Assembly: GCA_014654535.1 (NCBI GenBank)
Contig: BNBA01000014.1
Span: 286-64,285 of the forward strand
Length of the DNA: 64,000 nt
Reading direction: 5' to 3'
From: Xanthomonas boreopolis
GTDB taxonomy: Bacteria; Pseudomonadota; Gammaproteobacteria; Xanthomonadales; Xanthomonadaceae
Below the pieces are notes generated by a model. The model did not search any database, was not told where the DNA came from, and saw nothing but the letters and a program-made list of their open reading frames with translations. This document shows, piece by piece, positions 9,065 to 19,352 of this stretch; within the stretch, counting starts at the first letter, position 1; each line of letters opens with the position of its first letter. A program made the translations under genes and the position numbers.

Positions 9065-9214
9065 TCAATCGCTGGGAGGCGCCGATCCGCTTGCGCCGGG
9101 GCGATTAATCATTCTCGGGATCATCCAGACCAGCAGGCCGGTCCCGGCCGCCGCCAGCAACCCGATCCCAAGCAGGATGGTCCAGTGAATGATGCTGAAG
9201 GCGCCCATGTCCAT
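9065..9214 (-). CDS. Small single-pass membrane protein
   Basis: A 49-residue frame: short N-terminus MDMGAFSIIHW, one membrane helix (TILLGIGLLAAAGTGLLVWMI), then a polar Pro/Ser-rich tail. AGGGAATGG precedes and overlaps the start. The SIxHW motif ahead of a helix recalls TatA-like and other small xanthomonad membrane proteins, but nothing else supports TatA. Function unknown. Confidence 0.55.
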   Translation of the reverse strand: MDMGAFSIIHWTILLGIGLLAAAGTGLLVWMIPRMINRPGASGSAPPSD

Positions 9215-9284
9215 TCCCTAGCCTGGTGCGATGGCCGGCATGGTCGCGCAGCGGTGCCCTGTCGAGCGCCAAGGGTCGCCGGTT

Positions 9285-10136
9285 TCAGCGAAACACCACC
9301 GTGCGGTGCCCATTGAGCAGGATGCGGTGCTCGACGTGGCGGCGCACCGCGCGCGCCAGCACCAGCGACTCGGTGTCGCTGCCCACCCGCACCAGGTCGC
9401 GCGGCGTCATCGCATGGTTCACGTGCGCCACGTCCTGCTCGATGATCGGGCCTTCGTCCAGGTCCGGCGTCACGTAGTGCGCGGTGGCGCCGATGATCTT
9501 GACCCCGCGCGCGTGCGCCTGGTGGTACGGCTGCGCGCCCTTGAAGCTGGGCAGGAAGCTGTGGTGGATGTTGATCGCGCGCCCGGCCAGCGCCTCGCAC
9601 AGCCGCGGCGAGAGGATCTGCATGTAGCGGGCCAGCACCACCAGGTCGATCCTTTCGCGCTCGACCAGGTCGATGATCTGCTGCTCCTGCTGCGCGCGGT
9701 TCTCGGCGCTGACCGGCAGGTGGTGGAACGGCACGCCGTAAGACGCGCTCAACGCCGCGAAGTCGGCATGGTTGGATGCGACCGCGGCGATGTCCACCTT
9801 CAGCTGCCGGCTGTGCGCGCGGAACAGCAGATCGTTGAGGCAATGGCCCTGCTTGCTGACCAGTACCAGCAGGCGTGCGCGCCGGCGCGCGTCGTGCACC
9901 TGCCAGTCCATCGCGTAATCGGCCGCGAGCGCGGCGAAGCGCTCGCGCAGCCGCGCCACCGACGCGCCGTCGGCCATGTCGAAATGCACCCGCAGGAAGA
10001 AGCGCCCGCTTTCCTCGTCGCCGAACTGCTGCGCGTCGAGGATGTTGCAGTCCAGTTCGAACAGCAGCCCGCTGACGCGGTAGACGATGCCGGTGCGGTC
10101 GGGGCAGGACAGGGTGAGGATGTAGTCGGGTCGCAT
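9285..10136 (-). CDS. purU: Formyltetrahydrofolate deformylase
   Basis: Hydrolyses 10-formyl-THF to THF and formate, supplying formate to PurT and balancing one-carbon pools. The protein is 283 residues, the normal length. An N-terminal ACT domain (ILTLSCPDRTGIVYRVSGLL, residues 6-25) is followed by a formyltransferase domain from about 90. Catalytic residues are visible as Asn189 and His191 (AINIHHSFLPSF) and Asp227 (LDEGPII). The start is the ATG at 10136, which begins the ACT strand directly. Confidence 0.96.
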   Translation of the reverse strand: MRPDYILTLSCPDRTGIVYRVSGLLFELDCNILDAQQFGDEESGRFFLRVHFDMADGASVARLRERFAALAADYAMDWQVHDARRRARLLVLVSKQGHCLNDLLFRAHSRQLKVDIAAVASNHADFAALSASYGVPFHHLPVSAENRAQQEQQIIDLVERERIDLVVLARYMQILSPRLCEALAGRAINIHHSFLPSFKGAQPYHQAHARGVKIIGATAHYVTPDLDEGPIIEQDVAHVNHAMTPRDLVRVGSDTESLVLARAVRRHVEHRILLNGHRTVVFR

Positions 10137-10205
10137 CCGGCCAATGATAGCGAAGGCGTGGGCGCGGCCGGTCGACGTTTTCCGACGAAACCGTCGCGGC
10201 TGCGC

Positions 10206-11081
10206 TCAGGCCTGCCCGGCGCGGCGTGCGGCGACCTCGGCCAGCACCGTCCAGTCGGCATCGCCCTCGCCGTGCGCGATCGCGTCGTCCAGGGCGGCGC
10301 GCAGCAGCTCCGCCAGCGGCATCGGCACCGTGCGCGCCTGCGCGGCGGCCAGCGCCAGGTCCACGTCCTTGCGTCCGAGCGTGGCCTTGAAACCGGCCGG
10401 CCGGTAGCGCCGCTCGGCGATCAGCTTCCCGTAGCCCTGGTAGGCAGGCGCCGAGAACAGCGTGCCGGTCAGCATCTCGAGGAAATCGGCACGCGCCACT
10501 CCATGGCCCTGCACCAGCGCGGAAGCTTCGGCCATCGTGCCGATCGCGCTGGCCAGGCAGAAGTTGGCGGCGAGCTTGACCGCGTTGGCGCGCTCGGGCG
10601 CCTCGCCGAAACGCCAGGTCTTCTGGCCCATCGCGTCGAACATCGGCTGCACGCGCGCGATGGCCCGCTCGTCGCCGGCGGCGAGGATGTTGAGTCGGCC
10701 GGCGGCGGCCACGTCCGGGCGGCCCAGCACCGGCGCGGCCACGTAGGCGACGCCGCGCTCGGCATGCAGCGCGTGCAGCTCGCGCGCCAGCGCCACCGAG
10801 ATCGTCGCCATGTTCACGTGCACGCTGCCGGCCGGCAGCGCATCGAGCACGCCGCGCCCGAACAGCGTCTCGCGCACGGCCGCGTCGTCGGCGAGCATCG
10901 AGAACAGCAGCGGCCCGGTCGCCGCCTGCGCCGGCGCGTCCACCGCGATCGCGCCCTCCCGGGCCAGTGCCTGCGCGGGCGCCGGGCCGCGGTTCCATAC
11001 CGTCGTCGCGAAACCGGCGCGCAGCAGGTTGCTCGCCATCGGCCGGCCCATCGTGCCGAGACCGAGAAAACCCAATGTCAT
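10206..11081 (-). CDS. NAD(P)-dependent beta-hydroxyacid dehydrogenase family protein
   Basis: A 291-residue member of the 3-hydroxyisobutyrate/6-phosphogluconate dehydrogenase superfamily. The Rossmann motif GFLGLGTMGRPMASNL is at the N-terminus, the substrate motif near residue 115 reads APVLGRPDVAAAGRLNI, and the catalytic lysine lies in ERANAVKLAANF. The family reduces semialdehydes such as succinic semialdehyde or tartronate semialdehyde; the substrate cannot be told from sequence. It lies 19 bases after the Old Yellow Enzyme gene on the same strand, so the two probably form an operon. Confidence 0.88.
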   Translation of the reverse strand: MTLGFLGLGTMGRPMASNLLRAGFATTVWNRGPAPAQALAREGAIAVDAPAQAATGPLLFSMLADDAAVRETLFGRGVLDALPAGSVHVNMATISVALARELHALHAERGVAYVAAPVLGRPDVAAAGRLNILAAGDERAIARVQPMFDAMGQKTWRFGEAPERANAVKLAANFCLASAIGTMAEASALVQGHGVARADFLEMLTGTLFSAPAYQGYGKLIAERRYRPAGFKATLGRKDVDLALAAAQARTVPMPLAELLRAALDDAIAHGEGDADWTVLAEVAARRAGQA

Positions 11082-11100
11082 CGCGTGATCCCGCCGCCGC

Positions 11101-12198
11101 TCACATGTCGAAAAGGCCGCGCGCCTCGCGCGGCTCGCACCGCAGGTACTGCGACGGGGCGCGTACCTTCGCGCCGAGCGTCGCGGCGGCATGCCACGGC
11201 CAGCGCGGGTCGTAGAGGATGGCGCGCGCCAACGCCACCGCATCGGCGCGACCTTCGGCCAGCAGCGCCTCGGCGTGCATGGGGTCGGTGATCAAGCCGA
11301 CCGCGATCACCGGCATGCGCACCTGCGCCTTGATCGCTTCGGCGAACGGCACCTGGTAGCCGGCGCCCAGCGCGATCTGCTGGCGCGGATCCAGGCCGCC
11401 GCTGGACACATGGATGAAGTGCGCGCCGTGCGCATCCAGCGCCTTGGCCAACGCGATGCTCTGCGCCAGGTCCCAGCCGCCGTCCACCCAGTCGGTCGCG
11501 GAGATGCGCACGCCGACCGCGATCCTGTCCGGCACCGCCGCGCGCACCGCGTCGAACACGCGCAGCGCCAGCCGCATGCGGTTGTCCAGCGAGCCGCCGT
11601 ACTCGTCGTCGCGCCGGTTGCTCAGCGGCGACAGGAACTGGTGCAGCAGGTAGCCGTGCGCGGCATGCAGCTCGATCAGGTCCAGGCCCAGGCGCTCGGC
11701 GCGGCGGGCGGCGTCGACGAAGGCCTGCACGATGCCGTCGATGCCGGCCGCGTCCAGCGCGTGCGGCGACGGCGCGCCCGGATGGAACGGGAGCGCGGAC
11801 GGCGCGACGGTCTGCCAGCCATGCGGGTGGCCGGGCGCGATCGGCCCGCCGCCGTCCCACGGGCGCTCGGTGGACGCCTTGCGCCCGGCGTGCGCGAGCT
11901 GCACGCCGATCGGCATCGGCGACCAGCGCCGCACGCTCTCGAGCACCCGCTGCAGCGCCGCCTCGGTGGCGTCGTCGTACAAGCCCAGGTCGGCCCAGCT
12001 GATGCGCCCGCGCGCTTCCACCGCGGTGGCTTCCAGGATCAGCAAGCCCGCGCCGGACTGCGACAGGTTACCCAGATGCTGGGCGTGCCAGTCGTTCGCC
12101 CGCCCCTCCTCGGCCGAGTACTGGCACATCGGCGCGATCACGATGCGATTGGCGAGTTCGAGCGGACCGAGCGATAGCGGCGAGAACAACTGGCTCAA
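11101..12198 (-). CDS. namA: NADH:flavin oxidoreductase, Old Yellow Enzyme family (YqjM/NamA class)
   Basis: FMN-dependent ene-reductase of 365 residues acting on alpha,beta-unsaturated carbonyls. Signatures include RIVIAPMCQYSA with the class-typical Cys, HLGNLSQSGAGLLILEATAV, QLAHAGRKAS, IELHAAHGYLLHQFLSPLSNRRDDEYGGS (seen as ELHAAHGYLLHQF then SNRRDDEYGGS), and VGLITDP near the end. The TTG start at 12198 is chosen because it gives the family-typical SQLFSPLSLGPL opening. An ATG 39 bases upstream (12237) is the alternative and would add 13 residues. Likely co-transcribed with the downstream dehydrogenase. Confidence 0.9.
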   Translation of the reverse strand: MSQLFSPLSLGPLELANRIVIAPMCQYSAEEGRANDWHAQHLGNLSQSGAGLLILEATAVEARGRISWADLGLYDDATEAALQRVLESVRRWSPMPIGVQLAHAGRKASTERPWDGGGPIAPGHPHGWQTVAPSALPFHPGAPSPHALDAAGIDGIVQAFVDAARRAERLGLDLIELHAAHGYLLHQFLSPLSNRRDDEYGGSLDNRMRLALRVFDAVRAAVPDRIAVGVRISATDWVDGGWDLAQSIALAKALDAHGAHFIHVSSGGLDPRQQIALGAGYQVPFAEAIKAQVRMPVIAVGLITDPMHAEALLAEGRADAVALARAILYDPRWPWHAAATLGAKVRAPSQYLRCEPREARGLFDM

Positions 12199-12643
12199 GA
12201 GACGACCTTGCGGATGACCGGGAAACCGCCATTCCACCCCGGGGAGATGCCGCTTACAACCGCCCGCGATGGATCACTGCGTCATACGGGAGGCATGCGT
12301 AGAACGCCGCTCGCGCGACCTTCCGCCTCCGGTGCCGGACGACCAGGCCCCGGGCCGTTGCCCTTGTTGCTATTGCCGATGGCCCAAGGCACGTCCATGG
12401 ACGATCGGCCGTTCGGCTGCTGGAAAGCGCTTCCCTCGCGGGAATGAGGGTGGAGGATTACGCAGGACGATGGGATGGCAGGGGCCGGACAGATCGGGCC
12501 GGACAGATGACGTCGAAGTCGCTGGGTCCCCGCCTTCGCGGGGACGACGACAGAGGGTGGCCGAGAGCGGAGAGATGACAAAGTCGCCGGCGCCTCGCGG
12601 AGAACGACCACGGCGGGCACGACGAAAACCACCCACCGCCCCC
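12199..12643. other. 445-bp intergenic region with dispersed repeat pieces
   Basis: No gene is evident. It contains a 21-base motif TTCGGCTGCTGGAAAGCGCTT (12412-12432) that recurs twice at 36.3 kb, and a REP-like hairpin around 12527-12550 (CTGGGTCCCCGCCTTCGCGG, then GGACGACG) of the type scattered through this window. Confidence 0.6.
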
Positions 12644-13474
12644 CTACGCCGCCGCCGCGCCCTCCAGCAAGAACGCCAACGCCCCCGCGCAATCGTGCTC
12701 CACCTTCAGCGCCAGCAGTTCGTCGGCGCGGGTCCGCCCATGGTTCAGCGCAGCGACCGGCAATCCCGCGCGCGCCGCCGCCTGCACGAAGCGGAACCCG
12801 GAATAGACCATCAGCGAGGAACCGACCACGAGCACCGCATCCGCCCGCGCCAGGTGTTCGTTGGCGCGTGCCACGCGCTCGCGCGGCACGTTCTCGCCGA
12901 AGTACACGACGTCCGGCTTCAGCAGGCCGCCGCAGCGCTCGCAGGCCGGCACCACGAACGCATCGAAATCCACCCCGTCCAGGTCCGCGTCGCCATCCGG
13001 CGCGATGCCCGCCTGCAACTGTTCCCACCCGGGATTGGCGGCCGCCAACCGCGCCTGCAGCGCTTCGCGCGGGCTGCGCTGCTCGCAATCCATGCAGCGC
13101 ACCGTGTCGAGGCGGCCGTGCAGGTCGATCACCTCGCTGCTGCCGGCCGCCTGGTGCAAGCCGTCGACGTTCTGGGTCAGCAGCACTTCCAACTGGCCGC
13201 GCGCCTCCAGCGCCGCCAGGGCGTGGTGCGTGCCGTTCGGCCGTGCCAGCCCGAAGCGCGGCCAGCCCAGCAGGCTGCGCGCCCAGTAGCGCCGGCGCGT
13301 GGCCGCCTCGCCCATGAAGGCCTGGAACGTCACCGGCTGCGGGCGCTTCCAGCCGCCCTGACGGTCGCGGTAGTCGGGAATGCCCGAGCCGGTGCTGCAA
13401 CCGGCGCCGGTCAGCACGAACAGGCGCCGGTGGCGTTCGATGAAATCCTGCAGGTCGGCGGGCGAGGCGCTCAT
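12644..13474 (-). CDS. NAD-dependent protein deacylase, sirtuin family
   Basis: Sir2-family deacylase of 276 residues that uses NAD+ to remove acyl groups from lysines. The Rossmann core shows LTGAGCSTGSGIPDYRD (residues 21-37), TQNVDGLH (100-107) and the catalytic His119 in IDLHG. A zinc-binding module is formed by CMDC (127-130) and CERC about 50 residues later. VVYFGENVP and VVGSSLMVYSGFR are further family blocks. The start at 13474 yields the usual short N-terminus; upstream codons in frame look non-coding. Confidence 0.93.
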   Translation of the reverse strand: MSASPADLQDFIERHRRLFVLTGAGCSTGSGIPDYRDRQGGWKRPQPVTFQAFMGEAATRRRYWARSLLGWPRFGLARPNGTHHALAALEARGQLEVLLTQNVDGLHQAAGSSEVIDLHGRLDTVRCMDCEQRSPREALQARLAAANPGWEQLQAGIAPDGDADLDGVDFDAFVVPACERCGGLLKPDVVYFGENVPRERVARANEHLARADAVLVVGSSLMVYSGFRFVQAAARAGLPVAALNHGRTRADELLALKVEHDCAGALAFLLEGAAAA

Positions 13475-13529
13475 GGATTCCCAACATGGCGGCGCCGCGC
13501 CCGCCATGCAAGCGCCGCGCGTCGCCGCT

Positions 13530-14777
13530 TCACTCCCCGCGCGGCGGGTGCGGCCCGAACCGGCCATAGGGCCGCGAGTCGTCGGCGCCGCGGCGCAGGA
13601 CCTGCGCGGCCAGCAGCGCGAAGGCGAGCAGCAGCGACAGGAACGCCACCAGCGCGCCCCAGCCGCCGTGCTGCCAGAACCAGCCGCTGACCGAGCCGAT
13701 CAGGCTGGACCCGATGTAGTACGCCAGCAGGTAGAGCGAAGCGGCGTGGCTGCGGTTCGCGCCGCCGAGGCGGCCCACCCACGCGCTCGCCGCCGAGTGC
13801 GCGATGAAGAAGCCGATCGTCAGCAGCACGATGCCGCCGATCACCCCCGCCAGCGAGTGCAGCAGGGTCGCCAGCACGCCGGCGATGCACGCGAGCACGC
13901 CGTACAGGACCACCGGGCCGCGGCCGAACCGGTCCGAGGCGAAGCCCGCCACCGACGAGCTGACGATGCCGAACACGTAGGCGCTGAAGATCAGGCCGAT
14001 CTGGCTCTGGCTGAGGCCGAACTCCGGCCCGCCGAGCCGGAACCCGGCATAGTTGTAGACGCTGACGAAAGCGCCCATCAGCAGGAACGGGATCGAGAAC
14101 AGCCACGGCAGGTGGCGATCGCGCAGGTGGCCATGCCAGGCGCGCAGGTGGTAGCGCAGATTGATGCCATGGCGGCGCACGAAATGACGCGAGGCCGGCA
14201 GCAGCAGCACGAACGCCACCGCGCACAGCAGGTCGAGCACGCTCAGCGCCGCCAGCGCGCCGCGCCAGCCCAGGTGGTCGGTGAGCACGCTCATCACGAT
14301 GCGCCCGCTCATGCCGCCGAACGCGTTGCCGGCCACGTACAGGCCGGTCGCCGCGCCCAGGCGCTCGGCCGGCAGCTCCTCGGCCAGGTACACCATCGCC
14401 ACCGCCGGCACGCCGCCGAGGGCGATGCCGGAGAGCGTGCGCGCCGCCACCAGCATGCCCCAATGCGGCAGCAGCGCCGCGGCCAGGTTGAGCAATGCCG
14501 CCAACGCGATCGAGACGAACATCAGCCCGCGCCGCCCCAGGTTCTCCGAGACCGCGCCGGCGCAGAAGATCGCCAGCGCCAACGCACCGGTGGCCAGCGA
14601 CAGCGGCAGCGAGCTGGTGGCGGCATCCACGCCGAACTCGCGGGCGAACTCGGGCAGCAGCGGCTGAACGCTGTAGAGCAGGGAGAACGTGGCGAAACCG
14701 GCCAGGAACAGTGCGATGCGGATGCGTGCCAGGGCGGGAGCGGCCGCGTCCACGGGACGGGCGGTGGAAGTGTTCAC
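13530..14777 (-). CDS. MFS transporter, YnfM-like
   Basis: Twelve-helix major facilitator of 415 residues. It contains the loop signature ENLGRRGLM between helices 2 and 3 and the matching ASDRFGRGPVV in the second half. The GTG at 14777 is the best start; the upstream frame runs into the promoter and a dispersed repeat. It is divergent from a LysR regulator, the same arrangement as ynfM/ynfL of enterobacteria. The substrate is unknown, probably a small solute or drug exported by proton antiport. Confidence 0.88.
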   Translation of the reverse strand: MNTSTARPVDAAAPALARIRIALFLAGFATFSLLYSVQPLLPEFAREFGVDAATSSLPLSLATGALALAIFCAGAVSENLGRRGLMFVSIALAALLNLAAALLPHWGMLVAARTLSGIALGGVPAVAMVYLAEELPAERLGAATGLYVAGNAFGGMSGRIVMSVLTDHLGWRGALAALSVLDLLCAVAFVLLLPASRHFVRRHGINLRYHLRAWHGHLRDRHLPWLFSIPFLLMGAFVSVYNYAGFRLGGPEFGLSQSQIGLIFSAYVFGIVSSSVAGFASDRFGRGPVVLYGVLACIAGVLATLLHSLAGVIGGIVLLTIGFFIAHSAASAWVGRLGGANRSHAASLYLLAYYIGSSLIGSVSGWFWQHGGWGALVAFLSLLLAFALLAAQVLRRGADDSRPYGRFGPHPPRGE

Positions 14778-14834
14778 GGGCGACGGATCGTGGAGGAGTG
14801 GCGGGTGCTGCCTGCATCGAAGGGGGCGGCAAAG

Positions 14835-14880
14835 CCCCTCTCCCTCCGGGAGAGGAGTTGGGGTGAGGGGCCCTTCTCCC
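14835..14880. repeat. Dispersed GC-rich palindromic repeat
   Basis: CCCCTCTCCCTCCGGGAGAG followed by GAGTTGGGGTGAGGGGCCC is the short intergenic repeat common in xanthomonads and related proteobacteria. A degenerate relative occurs in 46605-46795. It lies in the divergent MFS/LysR promoter region, where an AT-richer stretch (14903-14945) probably holds the promoters. Confidence 0.6.
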
Positions 14881-14974
14881 TGGGGACAAGGAACAGCCGG
14901 CGAAATTATTTTCCTCCTGAAACAATCTGTCCAATATATGATCCCCGCAGTCCTCATACCCCGGGCATCTTGGG

Positions 14975-15871
14975 ATGGAACTGCGCCACCTCCGGTACTT
15001 CCTGGCCGTCGCCGAGGAAGGCAATTTCACCCGCGCCGCCGCCCGCGTCGGGATCGCCCAGCCGCCGCTGAGCCAGCAGATCCAGGCGCTCGAGAAGGAA
15101 CTGGGCACGCCGCTGTTCCGCCGTACCCACCAGGGCGCGGAGCTGAACGAGGCCGGCGAGGCGTTCCTGCTGGACGTGCGCCGGGTGCTGGCCGACGTCG
15201 ATGCCGCGGTCGAATCGGTGCAGCGCGCCGCGCGCGGCGAGCGCGGGCGACTGCGCCTGGGTTTCACCGCCTCGGCGGCGTTCAACCCGGTGGTGCCCAA
15301 GCTGATCCGGCATTTCCAGCGCGCCTGGCCGCAGGTGACCATCGTGCTGCTGGAAACCAACACCGTCGGCTTGCTCAAGGCGATGGAGAGCGGCCAGCTC
15401 GATGCCGCCTTCATCCGCCCCAGCAGCCTGACCCCGGTCGGCCTGAATTTGCTGCACTTTCCCGACGAGCCGATGAAGATCGCGCTGCCGGCGGCGCACC
15501 GCCTGGCCGGGCGCGCGCGCCTGCCGCTGTCGGCGCTGGCGGGCGAGCCGTTCATCCTGTTCCCGCGCAGCTTCGGCCCCAGCCTGTACGACGAGATCGC
15601 GCAGGCCTGCCGGCTCGCCGGCTTCACCCTCCAGGTCAGCCAGGAGGCCCCGCAGATGGCCTCGATCTGCAACCTGGTCGCCGCCGAGCTGGGCGTGTCG
15701 GTGGTCCCGCAGGCGATGACCCACGTGCAGTTGCCGGGCGTGCGCTACATCGACATCCAGGGCCACGTGCCGCTGGCGCGGCTGGCGCTGGCCTCGCTGC
15801 CCGGCCGCGAGACCGTGGTGGTGCAGCACCTGACCCGGCTCGCCCGGTCGATGACGCGGGAAGCCTCTTGA
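14975..15871 (+). CDS. LysR-type regulator divergent from the MFS gene
   Basis: A 298-residue LysR-family regulator. The winged helix-turn-helix covers residues 1-60 (HLRYFLAVAEEGNFTRAAAR, then IAQPPLSQQIQALEKELG), followed by a periplasmic-binding-protein-like effector domain. The 197-base gap to the divergent MFS transporter should contain its operator. By analogy with other divergent LysR/MFS pairs it is expected to activate the transporter in response to the exported compound, but no effector can be deduced. Confidence 0.92.
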   Translation: MELRHLRYFLAVAEEGNFTRAAARVGIAQPPLSQQIQALEKELGTPLFRRTHQGAELNEAGEAFLLDVRRVLADVDAAVESVQRAARGERGRLRLGFTASAAFNPVVPKLIRHFQRAWPQVTIVLLETNTVGLLKAMESGQLDAAFIRPSSLTPVGLNLLHFPDEPMKIALPAAHRLAGRARLPLSALAGEPFILFPRSFGPSLYDEIAQACRLAGFTLQVSQEAPQMASICNLVAAELGVSVVPQAMTHVQLPGVRYIDIQGHVPLARLALASLPGRETVVVQHLTRLARSMTREAS

Positions 15872-15927
15872 CCTCAACCAAGGTTGAGGTCGTGCAATAG
15901 GGCCCTCCTCTCCTCCGGACTGGCCCG

Positions 15928-16599
15928 ATGCGCATCGTCTATCTGCAGCAGCCCACCCACGACCCCGCCGCCAGCGCGGCGTTCTATCGCGACGTGCTGC
16001 AGCTGCCGGTGGAAGGCACGCGCGTGCGCATCGGCTGGAGCGAGATCGAACTGGTCCCCGCCCAGGGCGTGGTCGGTTGCACGCACCTGGCGTTCAACGT
16101 CGCGCCGGACCGGTTCGAGGAAGCCGTCCGCTGGATCGGCGAGCGCGCGCCGATCCTGCAGGACATGGGCGGCACCTCGCGTTTCCCGCTCGCGCGCGGT
16201 TGGGACTCGGAATCGGTGTACTTCGCCGGCCCGGATTGCGCGGTGCTGGAACTGATCGCGCGCAAGCGCCTGCCGGCCCCGGCGCCGGTGCACGGGCCCT
16301 TCCACGGCAGCGAGTTGCTGTGCGTCAGCGAGGTCGGCCTGCCAAGTGCGAACGTCACCGGGGTGACCCGCAGCATCGGCAACCATTTCCGGATGCAGCC
16401 GCTGGAGGAACCGACGCCGGTGTTCGCGCCGCTCGGCGATCACGAAGGCTTGCTGATCGTGGTCGACCACGAACGCCGCTGGTTCCCGGAACAGAAGCGG
16501 CTGCCGTGGGCGCAGGGCGTACGGGTGCGCGTGCAGGGCCCGCCGCCCGGGCTGTGCCTGTACGACGCGCAGGGCTGGGAGCTGTGCTCGGTGGCCTAG
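15928..16599 (+). CDS. VOC (glyoxalase/bleomycin-resistance fold) protein
   Basis: A 223-residue protein made of two beta-alpha-beta-beta-beta modules typical of the vicinal oxygen chelate superfamily. The first half has YLQQPTHDPAASAAFYRDVL and CTHLAFNV, and the second repeats the pattern from SELLCVSEVGL. The substrate is unknown. It is 56 bases after the LysR gene on the same strand and may be co-transcribed with it. Confidence 0.8.
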   Translation: MRIVYLQQPTHDPAASAAFYRDVLQLPVEGTRVRIGWSEIELVPAQGVVGCTHLAFNVAPDRFEEAVRWIGERAPILQDMGGTSRFPLARGWDSESVYFAGPDCAVLELIARKRLPAPAPVHGPFHGSELLCVSEVGLPSANVTGVTRSIGNHFRMQPLEEPTPVFAPLGDHEGLLIVVDHERRWFPEQKRLPWAQGVRVRVQGPPPGLCLYDAQGWELCSVA

Positions 16600-16635
16600 A
16601 CGGGCAATGGAACCCTGCGGGGGCAGCCTTTTTGT

Positions 16636-16648
16636 GGGAGCGGCTCCC
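16636..16648. repeat. Short intergenic hairpin element
   Basis: GGGAG-CGG-CTCCC preceded by TTTTTGT, in the 62-base gap between converging genes. It belongs to the dispersed TGTGGGAGCGGC family and could act as a bidirectional terminator. Confidence 0.5.
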
Positions 16649-16661
16649 GCAAGGTCTTCGC

Positions 16662-17465
16662 CTAGGCGGCAGGCGCTTGCGGTAGCCGGAAGAATCCACG
16701 CGCGGCGGCCGTGGTCGCCGCGGCCACCTGGGCCACGCCCTCGCCGCGGTCGCGCGCCAGTTCCTCGACGATGTGCGCCAGGAACATCGGCTCGTTGCGG
16801 CGGTGCTTGGGCATCGGCTTGAGCGTGCGCGGCAACAGGTAGGGCGCGTCGGTCTCGATCATCAGCCGCTCGGCCGGGACGTGCTTCACCAGCTCGCGCA
16901 GGTGCGCGCCGCGGCGCTCGTCGCACAGCCAGCCGGTGATGCCGATGTACCAGTCGCGGTCGAGGTAGTCGAACAGCTCGCGGCGCTCGCCGGTGAAGCA
17001 ATGCACCACCGCCGGGCCGAGGCGGCCATCGAAGCCGCGCATCATCGCGATGAAATCGTCGTGCGCGTCGCGCTGGTGCAGGAACAGCGGCTTTCCGTTC
17101 TCGCTGGCCAGCTGCAGCTGCCGCTCGAACGCCTTGCGCTGCGCCGGGCGCGGCGCGAAGTCGCGGAAGTAGTCCAGCCCGCACTCGCCGACCGCGACCA
17201 CCTCCGGATGCGCGTGCAGCGCGCGCATCTCGGCGTCGCACTCGTCGGTGTACTCCACCGCGTGGTGCGGATGCACGCCGGCGGTGGCGAACAGGAACCC
17301 GGGATGGCGTTGCGCCAGTTGCAAGGCCAGCGGCGAATGCTCGCGGCTGGCGCCGGTGACGACCATCTGGACCACGCCGGCGTCGCGCGCGCGCTGCAGC
17401 ACCGCCTCGCGGTCGCGGTCGAAGGAGTCGTGGGTGAGGTTGGCGCCGATATCGATCAGCTGCAT
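16662..17465 (-). CDS. tatD: TatD-family metal-dependent DNase/hydrolase
   Basis: TIM-barrel hydrolase of 267 residues. Visible metal and active-site blocks are LIDIGANLTHDSF at the N-terminus, AVGECGLDYFRDF, PLFLHQRDAHDDF, VVHCFTGE and MIETDAPYLLPR. The family has 3'-5' exonuclease activity and is linked to DNA repair and fragmentation. ATG 17465 places the first barrel strand at residue 2. The longer upstream frame lacks family similarity. Confidence 0.93.
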   Translation of the reverse strand: MQLIDIGANLTHDSFDRDREAVLQRARDAGVVQMVVTGASREHSPLALQLAQRHPGFLFATAGVHPHHAVEYTDECDAEMRALHAHPEVVAVGECGLDYFRDFAPRPAQRKAFERQLQLASENGKPLFLHQRDAHDDFIAMMRGFDGRLGPAVVHCFTGERRELFDYLDRDWYIGITGWLCDERRGAHLRELVKHVPAERLMIETDAPYLLPRTLKPMPKHRRNEPMFLAHIVEELARDRGEGVAQVAAATTAAARGFFRLPQAPAA

Positions 17466-17847
17466 GCGGCGGAAGGCGATTGCGTGGGGATCGCGGATTG
17501 TAGCGGTTCGTCGTCGCCCCGCTCTCCGGGCGACGTGGTTCGGCCGCCGGACGGAGCAGGAATCGCGATCGTCCAACGGCGCCGGCAAGGCACGCCGGGA
17601 CTGAAGTCCCTCCCACGAGGCGCTTCACCCGGATGTCCGGACTGCATCGGGGACAATGGAGGCCCGCCCGTCCGTGGGCACGATCTCCCGCGTGCGCGCC
17701 GGTCCGTCGCAGCCGGCAGAATAGGCACGCGTCGTCCCGCAGGAAGCGGGTAGCCCCCTCCCCTGCGAGCCCAAGCATGAAACCGAGCCGTTCTCCGTAT
17801 TTCCGCCCAAGCGCCCCGATCGCGCCGAACCCCCGCGGAACGACCCG
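17466..17847. other. 382-bp divergent intergenic region
   Basis: Separates tatD from the purine permease gene. It contains the dispersed palindrome GGGACTGAAGTCCC at 17597-17610 followed by TCCCAC. No ORF or known riboswitch consensus was recognised, although the length of the leader before a purine permease makes an RNA element conceivable. Confidence 0.5.
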
Positions 17848-19158
<1,311 letters not shown>

Positions 19159-19352
19159 GCGGTGCATTCCCGGGACTCCATCCGCCACGAGCCGGGTGCG
19201 GCTCCGTCGGGACTGGAACCGTTCCCGCGAACGGCAACCGATCGGCCCAGTGACTTCAGGCAGGTGCCCCCTGCCGCCCCGGCATGGTCCCATCCTGTCC
19301 CGGCCCGCCTTCAAGCAACCCCGCCATCGTCCATCGCAGCAAGGAGATCCCC

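Noticed and set aside
9065-9214. tatA
   Set aside because: Only the short SIxHW-helix opening resembles TatA; the amphipathic helix and the tatB/tatC neighbours are missing.
17466-17847. Purine or xanthine riboswitch before the NCS2 permease
   Set aside because: The leader length is suggestive, but no conserved aptamer block could be identified by eye.
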